The notes: a model not told the origin generated them from the sequence alone. Shown: positions 1-9,396, counted from the stretch's first letter. The stretch is DNA of 64,000 nt from Ralstonia mannitolilytica (GCF_905397375.1 NZ_CAJPVG010000001.1:62001-126000); one strand, 5' to 3'. A program made the numbers and translations.

Positions 1-479
1 CAGGCCACGGCCGACAGCACCATGACGATGCCCAGCAGGCCGGCGTCAGCCCACGCCATCGCAGCAAAGTGCGCCGTGCCCGCGACGAGCAGTACCGCCA
101 CCGGCCCGCTCAGGCTGAGCAATGCGCCCAGCAGGACGGCGCGCACGCTAGTGGCACGGCCGCCCAGCACACACCACAGCGCGGCGACGGCCAGGCTCCA
201 GCCGAAGGAGGCCACCGTCATCAACACGACGAGGTTCTCGTCATGCGGCGGCCAGTGCATCAGCAGCGCAAGCAGCGGCACCGTCCAGAGCCCCACCGCG
301 GCAAACAGCGCTGTCATGACGAGCGGCAGGCGCGCATGCGAGGCAGTCGCGCGAGGCAGGCCGTCCAGCACGCGCAGCAGCAGGCTGCCGGCGCCGCACG
401 CCACCAGCAGCGACAGCAAGGCGGGCGACAGCGCATCCGCGAGCACGCGGATCACGTGCGTGACGAAAGCCTCATCCAC
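1..479 (-). CDS. Partial multi-pass membrane protein (3' end outside window)
   Basis: The reading frame runs off the left edge, so only about the first 159 codons are visible. The GTG start (VDEAFVTHVI) is preceded by AGGAG nine bases upstream. The visible part is a series of hydrophobic segments (SPALLSLLVACGAGSLLL, a segment ending in LLALLMHWP, then SLAVAALWCVLG and AVLLGALLSL) separated by short charged loops, so this is an integral inner-membrane protein with at least four helices. It could be the N-terminal sensor part of a larger signalling protein such as a membrane-anchored diguanylate cyclase, but no cytoplasmic domain is in view and the function is not recognised. Confidence 0.6.
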   Translation of the reverse strand, partial: MDEAFVTHVIRVLADALSPALLSLLVACGAGSLLLRVLDGLPRATASHARLPLVMTALFAAVGLWTVPLLALLMHWPPHDENLVVLMTVASFGWSLAVAALWCVLGGRATSVRAVLLGALLSLSGPVAVLLVAGTAHFAAMAWADAGLLGIVMVLSAVA

Positions 480-525
480 GGCCGGACGTCTCCTGCTGCA
501 CGGTGTCGTTCAAGGGGCGCCCGGA

Positions 526-1551
526 TCAGCCGCGGCTCTGGAAGCCGTCCGGGTTCATGCTCTGCCAACGCCACGAGTCTTCGCACATGCGCTCGATGCC
601 GTATTGCGCGCGCCAGCCCAGCAGCGACGCCGCCAGCGCCGGATCGGCGTAGCAGGCCGCAATGTCGCCCGGGCGGCGGTCGACGATCTGGTACGGAATC
701 GGCCGGCCGCTGGCACGCTTGTAGGCCTCCACCACTTCGAGCACCGAATATCCGCGGCCGGTGCCCAGGTTGACGGTAAAGCCGCGGCCGTCGCGGCGCA
801 GCGTATCGAGTGCAGACAGATGGCCACGCGCGAGGTCGACCACGTGAATGTAGTCGCGCACGCCGGTGCCGTCGGGCGTGGGCCAATCCCCGCCGTAGAT
901 GGACAGCTTCTCCCGCTTGCCGACCGCCACCTGGGCGACGTACGGCATCAGGTTGTTGGGGATACCGCGCGGGTCCTCGCCGATCAGTCCGCTGTGGTGC
1001 GCACCCACCGGGTTGAAGTAGCGCAGATAGGCAATCTGCCAGGCCACGTTCGAAATCTCGAGATCGCGCAGCACCTGCTCGCCCATCACCTTCGTCTGAC
1101 CGTAGGGGTTGGTGGCCGACAGCGGAAACGACTCGGTGATCGGCACCGTATGCGGATTGCCATACACGGTCGCCGACGAGCTGAACACGAGTTGGCGTAC
1201 ATTCGCATGCGCCATCGCCGCGCACAGCGTCACCAGGCCGCCCATGTTGTTGTCGTAATAGGCCAGCGGCTTCTGCACCGACTCGCCCACCGACTTGAGC
1301 GCGGCAAAGTGGATCACCGCGGAGATGCGCGTGCTGGCAAACAGGTCGTCGAGCAGGCGGCGGTCGCGCACGTCGCCTTGCACGAACTTCGGCGTCTTGG
1401 CGGTGATCTGCTCGATGCGGGACAGCACGGTCGCGCTGCTGTTGCACAGGTTGTCCAACCCGATCACCTGATAACCGGCATCCAGCAGTTCAACCCAGGT
1501 GTGCGAGGCGATGTAACCGGTGGCGCCGGTCAGCAGAATGGTTTCTGTCAT
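526..1551 (-). CDS. galE: UDP-glucose 4-epimerase
   Basis: Interconverts UDP-glucose and UDP-galactose in the cytoplasm using tightly bound NAD, supplying galactose units for polysaccharide and LPS. The 341-residue length is normal for GalE. The N-terminal Rossmann motif is TGATGYIASHT (residues 8-18), a small variation on the usual TGGAGYIGSHT. The catalytic segment FSSSATVYG (123-131) and Tyr150-x3-Lys154 in NPYGQTK form the extended-SDR triad. The motif YLRYFNPVGAHHSG and the C-terminal region are also typical. It lies alone, downstream of nothing obvious, and 46 bp before the partial membrane protein on the same strand. Confidence 0.95.
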   Translation of the reverse strand: MTETILLTGATGYIASHTWVELLDAGYQVIGLDNLCNSSATVLSRIEQITAKTPKFVQGDVRDRRLLDDLFASTRISAVIHFAALKSVGESVQKPLAYYDNNMGGLVTLCAAMAHANVRQLVFSSSATVYGNPHTVPITESFPLSATNPYGQTKVMGEQVLRDLEISNVAWQIAYLRYFNPVGAHHSGLIGEDPRGIPNNLMPYVAQVAVGKREKLSIYGGDWPTPDGTGVRDYIHVVDLARGHLSALDTLRRDGRGFTVNLGTGRGYSVLEVVEAYKRASGRPIPYQIVDRRPGDIAACYADPALAASLLGWRAQYGIERMCEDSWRWQSMNPDGFQSRG

Positions 1552-1703
1552 TGGGTTCGAGGTATCGAGGAGGAGCGTGGTAGCGTGCCGCGTTCACGCG
1601 CGGCATCGGGTTGTACAGCGCCGGCGTGGCAGCCGGCGCCCGAAACAGCGCGATCATAGCAAAGCGCCCTACCGCATTGCGGCGAACTTGAACCACGGCG
1701 CGA

Positions 1704-2687
1704 CTACGCCGCCGCGTCGGGATGGGCGGCCGCCTGCCAGGCGGCGTAGGCGGCGCGCAGGCGCCAGGGCGAGGTCTGGTCGCGCAGGCCGAGGGCATAC
1801 CCCACTTCAGCGGGGGTCGCGCCCGCGTCGAACAAGGCCGCTGCGTACCCGTTGCGCAGCGTCTGCGGAGACAGCCGTTCGCTGCGGTGCACCAATGCCG
1901 GCAGCGCAGCCAGCCACGCCTCCACGCGGCGGTAGACCGACGCGGCATGCATGGCGCGGCCGCTTGCATCGGCGACGAACACCCGTTCGCCCGGCACCTC
2001 GGCCTGACGGCGCACCGCCAGCCACGCCGCCAATGCCGGGCGCGCCGCTTCGAGCAATGGCGCCTGATACGCCGGACCACGCAAGCGCTCGATGGTGATG
2101 GTGGCCAAGGCCTCATCGACGTGGTGCAACAGCAGCGCCTGCACCTGCGCGACTTTCAGCCCCGCGCCATGGCAGACGGCCACCAGCGCACGGTCGCGTG
2201 CGAGCTTGAAGGCGCTGGCATTGGGCGCCGCCTCGCCCGCGCGCGGGCCCACCTCGAGCGACGCTTCGATCGCCGTGCGCTCGGCCTCGGAGAGAAACGT
2301 CGTCGGGTCGTTCTCGCCCTCCGCCAGCTTCTGCTGCACGGCTGAACTGGCGGGGTTGTGCGTGCCGGCGCGCAACTGGTCGATCTGATGGAACACGCGC
2401 TCGATCAGCCGCGCGTAGCGGTAGCGATGCAGCTTGGTCAGGCCCGATTCATCGAGGAAGGCGGCAATGTCGGCGGCGCTCCAGTCGGCCAGGGCGCGCT
2501 GGTGCGATTCGGTCCAGCGCAGCCACTTGCGCCACATGGCGCGATACACCGTGGCGGACGATTCACGATAGCCGCGCGCGGCGAGCCAATGCTCGAAAGC
2601 CTGCGCGGGCTGGTCGGTCCAGTCCTGCAGGCTGGGCTGGAACAGGTCGGGGACGGGCGTGGCGGGCGGGGTGAAAGCGGCGGACAT
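1704..2687 (-). CDS. Tyrosine-recombinase/phage-integrase-family protein
   Basis: About 327 residues from the MSAAFTPPATP start. The open frame extends further upstream, but that part covers the promoter of the divergent small gene. The N-terminal 120 residues look like a SAM-like core-binding domain (AFEHWLAARGYRESSATVYRAMWRKWLRW), and the C-terminal part like a XerC/D catalytic domain: ALVAVCHGAGLKVAQVQALLLHHVD resembles the region carrying the first catalytic Arg, and LSPQTLRNGYAAALFDAGATPAEVGYALGL resembles the HxLRH region. Several canonical catalytic residues (Arg I, the HxxR His) are not clearly conserved, so it may be a degenerate or non-recombining relative. No prophage or integron genes are adjacent, so it is not evidence for a mobile element. 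Confidence 0.65.
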   Translation of the reverse strand: MSAAFTPPATPVPDLFQPSLQDWTDQPAQAFEHWLAARGYRESSATVYRAMWRKWLRWTESHQRALADWSAADIAAFLDESGLTKLHRYRYARLIERVFHQIDQLRAGTHNPASSAVQQKLAEGENDPTTFLSEAERTAIEASLEVGPRAGEAAPNASAFKLARDRALVAVCHGAGLKVAQVQALLLHHVDEALATITIERLRGPAYQAPLLEAARPALAAWLAVRRQAEVPGERVFVADASGRAMHAASVYRRVEAWLAALPALVHRSERLSPQTLRNGYAAALFDAGATPAEVGYALGLRDQTSPWRLRAAYAAWQAAAHPDAAA

Positions 2688-2772
2688 GCGGCAAAAATGG
2701 AGCGCGTGCGAGCGTTTCGCGTATCCTGCCGAGCGTAACACGCGCCAACCGGACTCCATTGCGGACCCCATC

Positions 2773-2946
2773 GTGAAGAAAACCGACCTCGAAAAACTCA
2801 AGGGCTTGAAGATCGCCAACAACCTGAAGCGCGACAATCAGCGCACCGGCAAGCCTGGCCAGGGCGCCGCCAAGCCGGTGCCGCAGAACAAGCTGCTCAA
2901 GGCGCTGCTGAGCAAGCCTGCCGACGGCGACCAGAAGAAGCCCTGA
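2773..2946 (+). CDS. Small lysine-rich hypothetical protein (57 aa)
   Basis: A 57-codon frame from GTG (VKKTDLEKLKGLKIANNLKR) to TGA. It is very basic, with about 13 Lys, and lacks hydrophobic segments, so it should be soluble and possibly nucleic-acid binding. The N-terminal KKTDLEKLKGLKIAN resembles short proteins I have seen in other Burkholderiaceae, but no function is known to me. It is divergent from the recombinase-like gene, with about 85 bp between the two starts. Codon use is that of a real gene (third-position GC). Start choice is moderately sure; a longer upstream frame would overlap the recombinase gene. Confidence 0.55.
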   Translation: MKKTDLEKLKGLKIANNLKRDNQRTGKPGQGAAKPVPQNKLLKALLSKPADGDQKKP

Positions 2947-3042
2947 CGCGCCGCTCCCACATCTAGAGCCCCGCCCTGTTGTTCCAACGGGCGCTTGGGT
3001 GCTACCGTCCGGCGCGTTTCCACAGCCTGTGATGCGCCGGAC

Positions 3043-5091
3043 ATGCCTTCCTCCACACCGTCCCCCTACCCCCACCTGCTGCAGCCCCTCGACCTGGGCT
3101 TCACCACGCTCAAGAACCGCGTGCTCATGGGGTCGATGCACACCGGGCTGGAAGACGGCAATCACTTCGACCGGCTCGCCGCGTACTTTGCCGAACGTGC
3201 CCGCGGCGATGTCGGCCTGATCGTCACGGGCGGATTCGCGCCCAACATTGCCGGGTGGACCAAGCCGTTTGCCGGGCGTCTCGCCACCCACGGCGCTGCG
3301 CGCCGGCATCGCGCCGTCACGCGTGCCGTACATGAAGAAGGCGGCAAGATCGCGCTGCAGATCCTGCATACGGGCCGCTACGGCTATCACCCATTTGCAG
3401 TGGCCCCGTCTGCGTTGCGCTCGCCGATCAGCCCGTTCACACCGCGGGAGCTGTCGCCGCGCGGGATCGAGCGGCAGATCCGCGCATTCGTGCGCTGCGC
3501 CGAGCTGGCCCGCGAAGCCGGCTACGACGGCGTCGAGATCATGGGCTCCGAGGGCTACTTCATCAATCAGTTCCTCGTCACGCACACCAACAAGCGCACC
3601 GACGACTGGGGCGGCAGCTATGCCAACCGCATGCGCCTGCCCGTGGAGATCGTCCAGCGCACGCGCGAGGCGGTGGGCAAGGATTTCATCCTGATCTATC
3701 GCCTGTCGATGATCGACCTCATCCCCGACGGCAGCTCGTGGGAAGAAGTCGTGCAGCTTGCCAAGGCCGTGGAGCGCGCGGGCGCCACCATCATCAACAC
3801 CGGCATCGGCTGGCACGAAGCGCGCATCCCCACCATTGCGACGAGCGTGCCCCGCGCGGCCTTCGCGTGGGTGACAAAGAAGATGAAGGGCGAGGTCGGC
3901 ATTCCGCTCGTTACGTCCAACCGCATCAACACGCCCGAGGTGGCAGAGGCCGTGCTGGCCGATGGCTGCGCCGACATGGTGTCGATGGCGCGCCCGCTGC
4001 TGGCCGACCCGGAGTTCGTACGCAAGGCCGCATCGAACCGCGCGCAGGACATCAACACCTGCATCGCGTGCAATCAGGCGTGCCTGGACCACGCCTTCAA
4101 GGCGCGGACGGCCAGCTGCCTCGTCAACCCGCGCGCATGCCATGAAACGCAGATCGTCATTCGCCCCGCGCCCGCACGGCGGCGCTTTGCGGTGGTTGGT
4201 GCAGGGCCGGCCGGGCTGTCGGCGGCCACCACGCTGGCCGAGCGCGGTCATGCCGTGGACTTGTACGACGCCGCGGCGGAAATCGGCGGCCAGTTGAACA
4301 TGGCCAAGACGATTCCGGGCAAAGAGGAATTCCACGAGATGCTGCGCTACTTCACGCGCCGCGTGCAGGCCACGGGCGTCTCGCTTCACCTGGGGACGCG
4401 CGTGGATGCGCAGCAACTCCTGGCAGGCCGGTACGACGAGATCATCATCGCGACGGGCGTGTCGCCGCGCAATCCGAAGATCCCGGGGCAGGAGCATCCG
4501 AGCGTGCTGTCGTACATCGACGTGCTGCGCCACCGCAAACCGGTGGGCAAGCGCGTCGCGATCGTCGGCGCGGGCGGCATCGGATTCGACGTGGCGGAGT
4601 TCCTCGCGCTGGACGGCCATTCGCCCACATTGGATCTGCAGGCGTGGCGCGCCGAATGGGGTGTAGGCGACCCGACGCAGGTGCGCGGCGGTGTCCACGG
4701 CATCCGCCCGCAGCCGCCTCGACCGGCGCGCGAGATCACGCTGCTGCAGCGGCGCGCAGGCAAGCTCGGCGCAGGCCTGGGCAAGACCACCGGCTGGATC
4801 CACCGCACGAGCCTGAAGCACCTCGGCGTGCGCATGGTTGGTGGCGTCAACTACGAGCGCATCGGCGACGAGGGCCTGCTGGTGAGCTACGGCGAGAAGC
4901 GCGAAGACGCCGAATGGCTGCCCGTCGATTCCATCGTGCTGTGCGCGGGCCAGGAACCGCTGCGCGAACTCGTTGAACCGCTGCAGGCCGGTGGCGCGAA
5001 GGTGCACGTCATCGGCGGCGCGGATGAGGCGCGCGAACTCGATGCCAAGCGCGCCATCGACCAGGGCACGCGACTCGCGGCTTCGCTGTGA
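3043..5091 (+). CDS. fadH: NADPH-dependent 2,4-dienoyl-CoA reductase (FadH type)
   Basis: Iron-sulfur flavoenzyme of unsaturated fatty acid beta-oxidation; reduces 2,4-dienoyl-CoA with NADPH through FAD, 4Fe-4S and FMN. About 682 residues, as for E. coli FadH. Residues 1-340 are an old-yellow-enzyme TIM barrel (FTTLKNRVLMGSMHTGLED, then DGVEIMGSEGYFINQFLV, substrate and FMN contacts). The cluster motif C-x2-C-x3-C-x11-C is seen in CIACNQACLDH...SC. It is followed by two Rossmann motifs, VVGAGPAGLSAA (FAD) and VAIVGAGGIGFDVAEFLA (NADPH). Start ATG at MPSSTPSPYP was chosen over an upstream frame because homology begins just after it. Related enzymes of the family act on other enones, so the exact substrate is inferred. 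Confidence 0.92.
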   Translation: MPSSTPSPYPHLLQPLDLGFTTLKNRVLMGSMHTGLEDGNHFDRLAAYFAERARGDVGLIVTGGFAPNIAGWTKPFAGRLATHGAARRHRAVTRAVHEEGGKIALQILHTGRYGYHPFAVAPSALRSPISPFTPRELSPRGIERQIRAFVRCAELAREAGYDGVEIMGSEGYFINQFLVTHTNKRTDDWGGSYANRMRLPVEIVQRTREAVGKDFILIYRLSMIDLIPDGSSWEEVVQLAKAVERAGATIINTGIGWHEARIPTIATSVPRAAFAWVTKKMKGEVGIPLVTSNRINTPEVAEAVLADGCADMVSMARPLLADPEFVRKAASNRAQDINTCIACNQACLDHAFKARTASCLVNPRACHETQIVIRPAPARRRFAVVGAGPAGLSAATTLAERGHAVDLYDAAAEIGGQLNMAKTIPGKEEFHEMLRYFTRRVQATGVSLHLGTRVDAQQLLAGRYDEIIIATGVSPRNPKIPGQEHPSVLSYIDVLRHRKPVGKRVAIVGAGGIGFDVAEFLALDGHSPTLDLQAWRAEWGVGDPTQVRGGVHGIRPQPPRPAREITLLQRRAGKLGAGLGKTTGWIHRTSLKHLGVRMVGGVNYERIGDEGLLVSYGEKREDAEWLPVDSIVLCAGQEPLRELVEPLQAGGAKVHVIGGADEARELDAKRAIDQGTRLAASL

Positions 5092-5209
5092 CGCCCACGA
5101 CGCTCGGCATGTGAAGAATTTGCATCACGCGCCCGTTTTTACATACCGGCCGACCGGCCGCCGGCCGCGAAGGGCGAAATGACAACGCCCCGCGCGGTCG
5201 GCCCGGTTC

Positions 5210-6058
5210 TTGCGTGAACTGGCGCATCACGCACATTCACCCTGGACCGGTTTGACCAAGAACGTTTTACCCCAGTCTTCTGCCAACGCGGCGCCCCTGC
5301 CCCCGCTCGATCTTGCGCGAACGGCCTTCCTGCTCGACTTTGACGGCACCCTCGTCGACATTGCCCCGCAACCGGATGCCGTACACGTGTCGGCACCGCT
5401 GCGCGAAACATTGCGCGCGCTGCACGCAGCCAGCGGCGGGGCGCTCGCCGTCATCACCGGGCGCACCGTGCACGACGTGGAGTCGCGCCTGTCGCTGCCG
5501 GGCCTCGTCATTGCAGGCGTGCACGGCGCGGAGCGGCGCTACGCGGATGGCCGCCTTGTCCGCCTGAACACCGATGCCGACGCGCTGGCCGAGCTCGAGC
5601 GCGCACTGCGGGCCGACTTCGCGCAGCTGGCTGCGCAGTTTCCCGGCGTGGTGCTCGAGAACAAGGGCATCGCGTTCGCCCTGCACTATCGTCATGTGCC
5701 CGAGGCGGAGAACGCCGTCCTCACCGTGGCCGATCGCCTTGCGCACCGTCATGCCGAGCACGTGCGCCTGCAGGCCGGCAAGATGGTCGTCGAGCTCAAG
5801 CCGCGCGGCGCAAGCAAGGGCGACGTGGTGCACACGCTGATGACCGAGCCGCCCTTCATGGGCCGGACCGCGGTCTTTGCCGGCGACGACCTCACCGATG
5901 AAACCGCCTTCGATGCCGTCAACGCGCTGGGCGGCTGGTCGGTCAAGGTGGGAGCGGGCCCAAGCCAGGCGCGCTGGCGGCTGAACGATCCTGCAGCGCT
6001 GCGCGCGTGGCTTGCCGCGCTGGTGACCCCTCACAGCACCGACGGAGGTGCACGATGA
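5210..6058 (+). CDS. otsB: Trehalose-6-phosphate phosphatase
   Basis: Dephosphorylates trehalose 6-phosphate to trehalose, second step of the OtsAB osmoprotectant pathway. HAD-superfamily protein: motif I DFDGTLVDI with the nucleophile Asp, motif III/IV GDDLTDETAFDAV. About 282 residues from a TTG start at 5210; a second TTG at 5252 is an alternative, and neither has a strong ribosome site. The gene overlaps the downstream otsA start by the ATGA arrangement, and GGAGG inside its 3' end serves otsA, so the pair is translationally coupled with phosphatase before synthase. Confidence 0.93.
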   Translation: MRELAHHAHSPWTGLTKNVLPQSSANAAPLPPLDLARTAFLLDFDGTLVDIAPQPDAVHVSAPLRETLRALHAASGGALAVITGRTVHDVESRLSLPGLVIAGVHGAERRYADGRLVRLNTDADALAELERALRADFAQLAAQFPGVVLENKGIAFALHYRHVPEAENAVLTVADRLAHRHAEHVRLQAGKMVVELKPRGASKGDVVHTLMTEPPFMGRTAVFAGDDLTDETAFDAVNALGGWSVKVGAGPSQARWRLNDPAALRAWLAALVTPHSTDGGAR

Positions 6059-7476
6059 GCCGGCTCATCGTTGTTTCCAATCGCGTGGCGCCCATCGCGG
6101 AAGGCCAGGGCACCGCGGGGGGCCTGGCGGTGGGCGTGTTCGATGCGCTGCGCGATACCGGCGGCATCTGGTTCGGCTGGAGCGGCGAAGTCGTGTCGGG
6201 TACGGCCACCGTGTCGAACGAGCCGAGCATCGTCACCAAGGGCAACATCACGTACGCCACCGTCGGCCTGAACCGCAAGGACTACGACCAGTACTACCGC
6301 GGCTTTGCCAACGCCACGCTGTGGCCGATCTTCCACTACCGGGTCGACCTCTCGCGCTACCAGCGAGAGGAGTACCACGGCTATCGGCGCGTCAACACGC
6401 AGTTTGCGCATCAGCTCAAGGCGCTCGTGCAGCCCGACGACGTCCTGTGGGTGCACGATTACCACCTGATTCCGTTTGCCGCGGAATGCCGCGCGCTGGG
6501 CATCACGAACCGCATCGGGTTCTTCCTGCACATTCCGTTTCCGTCGCCGGAAATCCTCACGACGATTCCGCCGCATGAAGACCTGATGCGGGCGCTCTGC
6601 GCGTACGACCTGGTCGGCTTCCAGACCGAGACCGACCGCGTGGCCTTCTACGACTACATCGAGCGCGAGGCGCGCGGCTACATCGAGCACAAGGAGCAGA
6701 ACGGGCCGGTGCATGCCTACGGCCACACGCTGCGCGCCGAGGTGTACCCGATCGGCGTGCACCCGGACGAGATTGCGCAGCAGGCGATGTCGTCGCTGGC
6801 GCGGCGCAACCCGTTCACGCGGCACGCCGGCACGCGCGGCGAACGCGCCGGCGGCCACGGGCAGCCCAAGCTCATCATGAGCGTCGACCGGCTCGACTAC
6901 TCCAAGGGCCTGCCCGAGCGTTTTCGCGCGTTCGAGCAGTTGCTGGACGATTTTCCCGATCACCGCCGGCACGTGACGTTCATCCAGATCGCGCCGACGT
7001 CGCGCCAGGACGTGCAGAGCTACCAGCAGATCCGCCAGCGGCTCGAAGCCGAATCGGGCCGCATCAATGGCAAGCTGTCGGAGCTCGACTGGACGCCCAT
7101 CCGCTACATCAACAAGCAATATGAGCGGCGCGTGCTGATGGCGCTGTTCCGCAGCGCGCAGATCGGCTACGTCACGCCGCTGCGCGACGGCATGAACCTC
7201 GTTGCCAAGGAATACGTGGCCGCGCAGGATCCGGAAGACCCGGGCGTGCTCGTGCTGTCGCGCTTTGCCGGCGCGGCGCGCGAGCTCGATGCCGCGCTCA
7301 TCGTCAACCCGTACGACACGCGCGGCATGGCCGAAGCGCTGAACCGCGCGCTGACGATGCCGCTGGAAGAGCGCAAGGCCCGCTACGCCCACATGATGGA
7401 CCGCCTGCGCACGGCCAACCTCACCGTGTGGCGCGAGCGCTTCGTTGCCGATCTGCGCAACGCGCCTGCACGCTGA
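6055..7476 (+). CDS. otsA: Alpha,alpha-trehalose-phosphate synthase (UDP-forming)
   Basis: GT20 glycosyltransferase that joins UDP-glucose and glucose 6-phosphate to trehalose 6-phosphate. 473 residues starting MSRLIVVSNRVAP, as in E. coli OtsA. Family signatures seen: GGLAVGVFDAL near the N-terminus, VWVHDYHLIPFAAECR, IGFFLHIPFPSPEI, SVDRLDYSKGLPERF and TPLRDGMNLVAKEYVAAQ, the last two contacting the donor nucleotide sugar. Start ATG is preceded by GGAGG nine bases upstream within otsB. Operon with otsB; supports a role in osmotic or desiccation tolerance. Confidence 0.96.
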   Translation: MSRLIVVSNRVAPIAEGQGTAGGLAVGVFDALRDTGGIWFGWSGEVVSGTATVSNEPSIVTKGNITYATVGLNRKDYDQYYRGFANATLWPIFHYRVDLSRYQREEYHGYRRVNTQFAHQLKALVQPDDVLWVHDYHLIPFAAECRALGITNRIGFFLHIPFPSPEILTTIPPHEDLMRALCAYDLVGFQTETDRVAFYDYIEREARGYIEHKEQNGPVHAYGHTLRAEVYPIGVHPDEIAQQAMSSLARRNPFTRHAGTRGERAGGHGQPKLIMSVDRLDYSKGLPERFRAFEQLLDDFPDHRRHVTFIQIAPTSRQDVQSYQQIRQRLEAESGRINGKLSELDWTPIRYINKQYERRVLMALFRSAQIGYVTPLRDGMNLVAKEYVAAQDPEDPGVLVLSRFAGAARELDAALIVNPYDTRGMAEALNRALTMPLEERKARYAHMMDRLRTANLTVWRERFVADLRNAPAR

Positions 7477-8253
7477 TCACGCGCCGCCGCTGCCGCGACG
7501 CAGGATGCGCCCGACAGCATCGGCCGCATCGTCTTCGGCGTCGGCGTGCGGCGCCAGCATGCCAGCGAGCACGGCGCTCATGCGCGTCCAGTGCGAGCCC
7601 GGCCAGTAGACGCGGCGGCAGACATCGCACGTGCTGAACAGGCGCTGCCGCTCGCGCACGCGGGGCGGCACGCTGGCGGCGGCCTCTTCCGTGCTGAGTT
7701 GCCGCAGTGGTGCATTGCATTCCAGGCAGCGCGAAAACGGCCGGGCGACATCGGCCAGCCGGAAGCGCGCGACGACTTCGCGCATCTGCGCCCGCGGCTC
7801 GCGTGCGCGGATGAACGCGCCCCGGCGGATGCCGCGCCGCTTGAGCAGCTCCCGGTCTCGGGAGAGGACGATCCAGTCTTCGGCCTGCGCCAGCGCTTCG
7901 ATGGCGACATCGGCGTAGTTGTTGTCATACGCCGTGTCGAAGCCGGCCATGCGCAGCAGCCGGGCGGTCGCGCCGAGGTGCGCATCGCACAGGAAACGCA
8001 GCGGAGGCGACGGCAGCGCGGGCACCACACCGGAAACCGCCACATGACCGGCGGCCGGCAAGATGGCTTCGAGTGCCATGGGCTGACCATCGACCAGCAC
8101 GCGTCCGACTTCGGTATGGGGCACGCCCAGCGCTTCGATGGCGTGCTTCAGTGTGGCTCCTTCTGCCCACGTGCGTACGATCGGGCGGCCGCGTAGCGCT
8201 CGCGGCAGGAGCGGCGTCAGGTTGGTATCGAACGTGAAGATGACGGGCTGCAT
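7477..8253 (-). CDS. Mut7-C RNase domain protein with N-terminal ubiquitin-like domain
   Basis: 258 residues from MQPVIFTFDTNLTPLLPRALRGRP. Residues 1-80 form a beta-grasp, ubiquitin-like (ThiS/MoaD-type) domain with LKHAIEALGVPHTEVGRVLVDG. The second half is a PIN-like Mut7-C domain starting RFLCDAHLGATARLLRMAGFDTAYDNNYAD with acidic residues of the nuclease fold and ending in a zinc ribbon made by CLECNAPL and CDVCRRVYWPGSHW. Proteins of this two-domain design are widespread in bacteria and are predicted RNases; the target is unknown. Its stop abuts the otsA stop (convergent). Confidence 0.85.
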   Translation of the reverse strand: MQPVIFTFDTNLTPLLPRALRGRPIVRTWAEGATLKHAIEALGVPHTEVGRVLVDGQPMALEAILPAAGHVAVSGVVPALPSPPLRFLCDAHLGATARLLRMAGFDTAYDNNYADVAIEALAQAEDWIVLSRDRELLKRRGIRRGAFIRAREPRAQMREVVARFRLADVARPFSRCLECNAPLRQLSTEEAAASVPPRVRERQRLFSTCDVCRRVYWPGSHWTRMSAVLAGMLAPHADAEDDAADAVGRILRRGSGGA

Positions 8254-8390
8254 GCCTGCCACGATACTCCCCGGCGGACAAATCCGCGAATCGGGGGGGC
8301 GACCCCGCGATGAAGCACCGGCGCGCTTCATCGCGGCTCATGGGCGCGGATGTCAATCCGGCCTCCGCACCCCACATCGATCGAAATGAA

Positions 8391-8420
8391 AACGGCGTGA
8401 CACTCGGTGCGTCACGCCGT
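8391..8420 (-). terminator. Intrinsic terminator of ceoR
   Basis: A perfect 10-bp stem (ACGGCGTGAC / GTCACGCCGT at 8392-8401 and 8411-8420) with a nine-base loop; read on the minus strand it is followed by TTTTC. It sits 30 bp after the LysR gene stop. The T run is short, so termination may be moderate. Confidence 0.6.
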
Positions 8421-8451
8421 CTACACCGCAGCAGCGGTCGCACACCGACCG

Positions 8452-9396
8452 TCAGGCGGCGCTGGCAATGTGCAGCCGCGGGTTTTCCTTCAGTTGCAGG
8501 CACGGATGATCCGCAAACAGCGTCGCCACCCAGTCCACGAACACGCGCACCTTGGGCGACAGATGCCGGTTGTGCGGATACACCACTGACACCGGCACCG
8601 GCTCCGACACGTAGTCGGGCAACACCTCCACCAGCGCGCCTGACATGAGGTGCTCGTACACGAGGAAGCGCGCGGTCTGCAGCAGGCCGAGGCCGTGCAG
8701 CGCGCACGCCGCCGCCGATTCGCCATCGTTGACGGACACGATGCCGCGCACCTTGTGGATCTGCTTCTGGCCGTCGATGACGAAGTCCCAGTCCATGCGG
8801 CGGCCATTGCGGGCCGAGAAGTAATTCACCGCGATGTGGTCCTGCAGGTCTTCGAGCGTCTTCGGCGTGCCGTAGCGCGCGAGGTATTCGGGCGACGCGC
8901 AATTGACCATCGACAACTGGCCGATGCGCCGCGCGACGAGGCTCGAATCCTGCAGCTCGCCGCCACGCACGGCGCAGTCCACGCCTTCCTGCACGAGGTC
9001 GACCGTGCGGTCGCTCATGCCGATCTCGAGCTGAAGATCGGGGTACGCCTCGTGGAAATCGCGGATGCGCGGCACAAGCAACCGTTTGCCAATCGACGCA
9101 GGAACATCGATGCGCAGCGTGCCGCGCGCACCCGCCGCGCTTTGCGAGAACGCGGCCTCGGTTTCTTCCAGGTCGCCGAGCAGCCGCACGCAGCGCTCGT
9201 AGTAGGCAGCGCCGTCGGCCGTGACGTTGACGCGGCGGGTGGTCCGGTGCAGCAGGCGCACGCCGAGGTGCGCCTCGAGGCTTTGCACCAGGTTCGTCAC
9301 CGTGGCGCGGGGTAACTGAAGGCTGTCGGCAGCCTTGGTGAAACTGCTGGCCTCCACGACGCGCGTGAAGACCTGCATGGCCTGCAATCGATCCAT
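8452..9396 (-). CDS. ceoR: LysR-family regulator of the ceo efflux operon
   Basis: 314-residue LysR protein starting MDRLQAMQVFTRVVEASSFTKAADSL. The N-terminal winged HTH includes LPRATVTNLVQSLEAHLGVRLLHRTTRRV; the effector-binding half follows (GTLRIDVPASIGKRLLVPRI...). It is divergent from llpE-ceoA-ceoB-opcM, the same arrangement as ceoR/bpeT in Burkholderia, where the LysR protein activates the RND pump and responds to salicylate-like inducers. The gene symbol rests on this synteny. Upstream in-frame ATGs were rejected because LysR proteins of this subgroup begin MDRL. Confidence 0.85.
   Translation of the reverse strand: MDRLQAMQVFTRVVEASSFTKAADSLQLPRATVTNLVQSLEAHLGVRLLHRTTRRVNVTADGAAYYERCVRLLGDLEETEAAFSQSAAGARGTLRIDVPASIGKRLLVPRIRDFHEAYPDLQLEIGMSDRTVDLVQEGVDCAVRGGELQDSSLVARRIGQLSMVNCASPEYLARYGTPKTLEDLQDHIAVNYFSARNGRRMDWDFVIDGQKQIHKVRGIVSVNDGESAAACALHGLGLLQTARFLVYEHLMSGALVEVLPDYVSEPVPVSVVYPHNRHLSPKVRVFVDWVATLFADHPCLQLKENPRLHIASAA

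Noticed and set aside
22..1659. Long plus-strand open frame across galE and the partial membrane gene
   Set aside because: Antisense frame kept open by high GC; His/Arg/Ala-rich translation without family resemblance, while the minus strand has clear galE.
1704..2687. Integrase-like protein as evidence of a genomic island or prophage
   Set aside because: No attachment repeats, tRNA or phage genes nearby and catalytic residues unclear; treated as a resident recombinase-like gene.
2563..5007. 814-codon minus-strand open frame across fadH
   Set aside because: Shadow of fadH; no domain, and the true gene is unambiguous.
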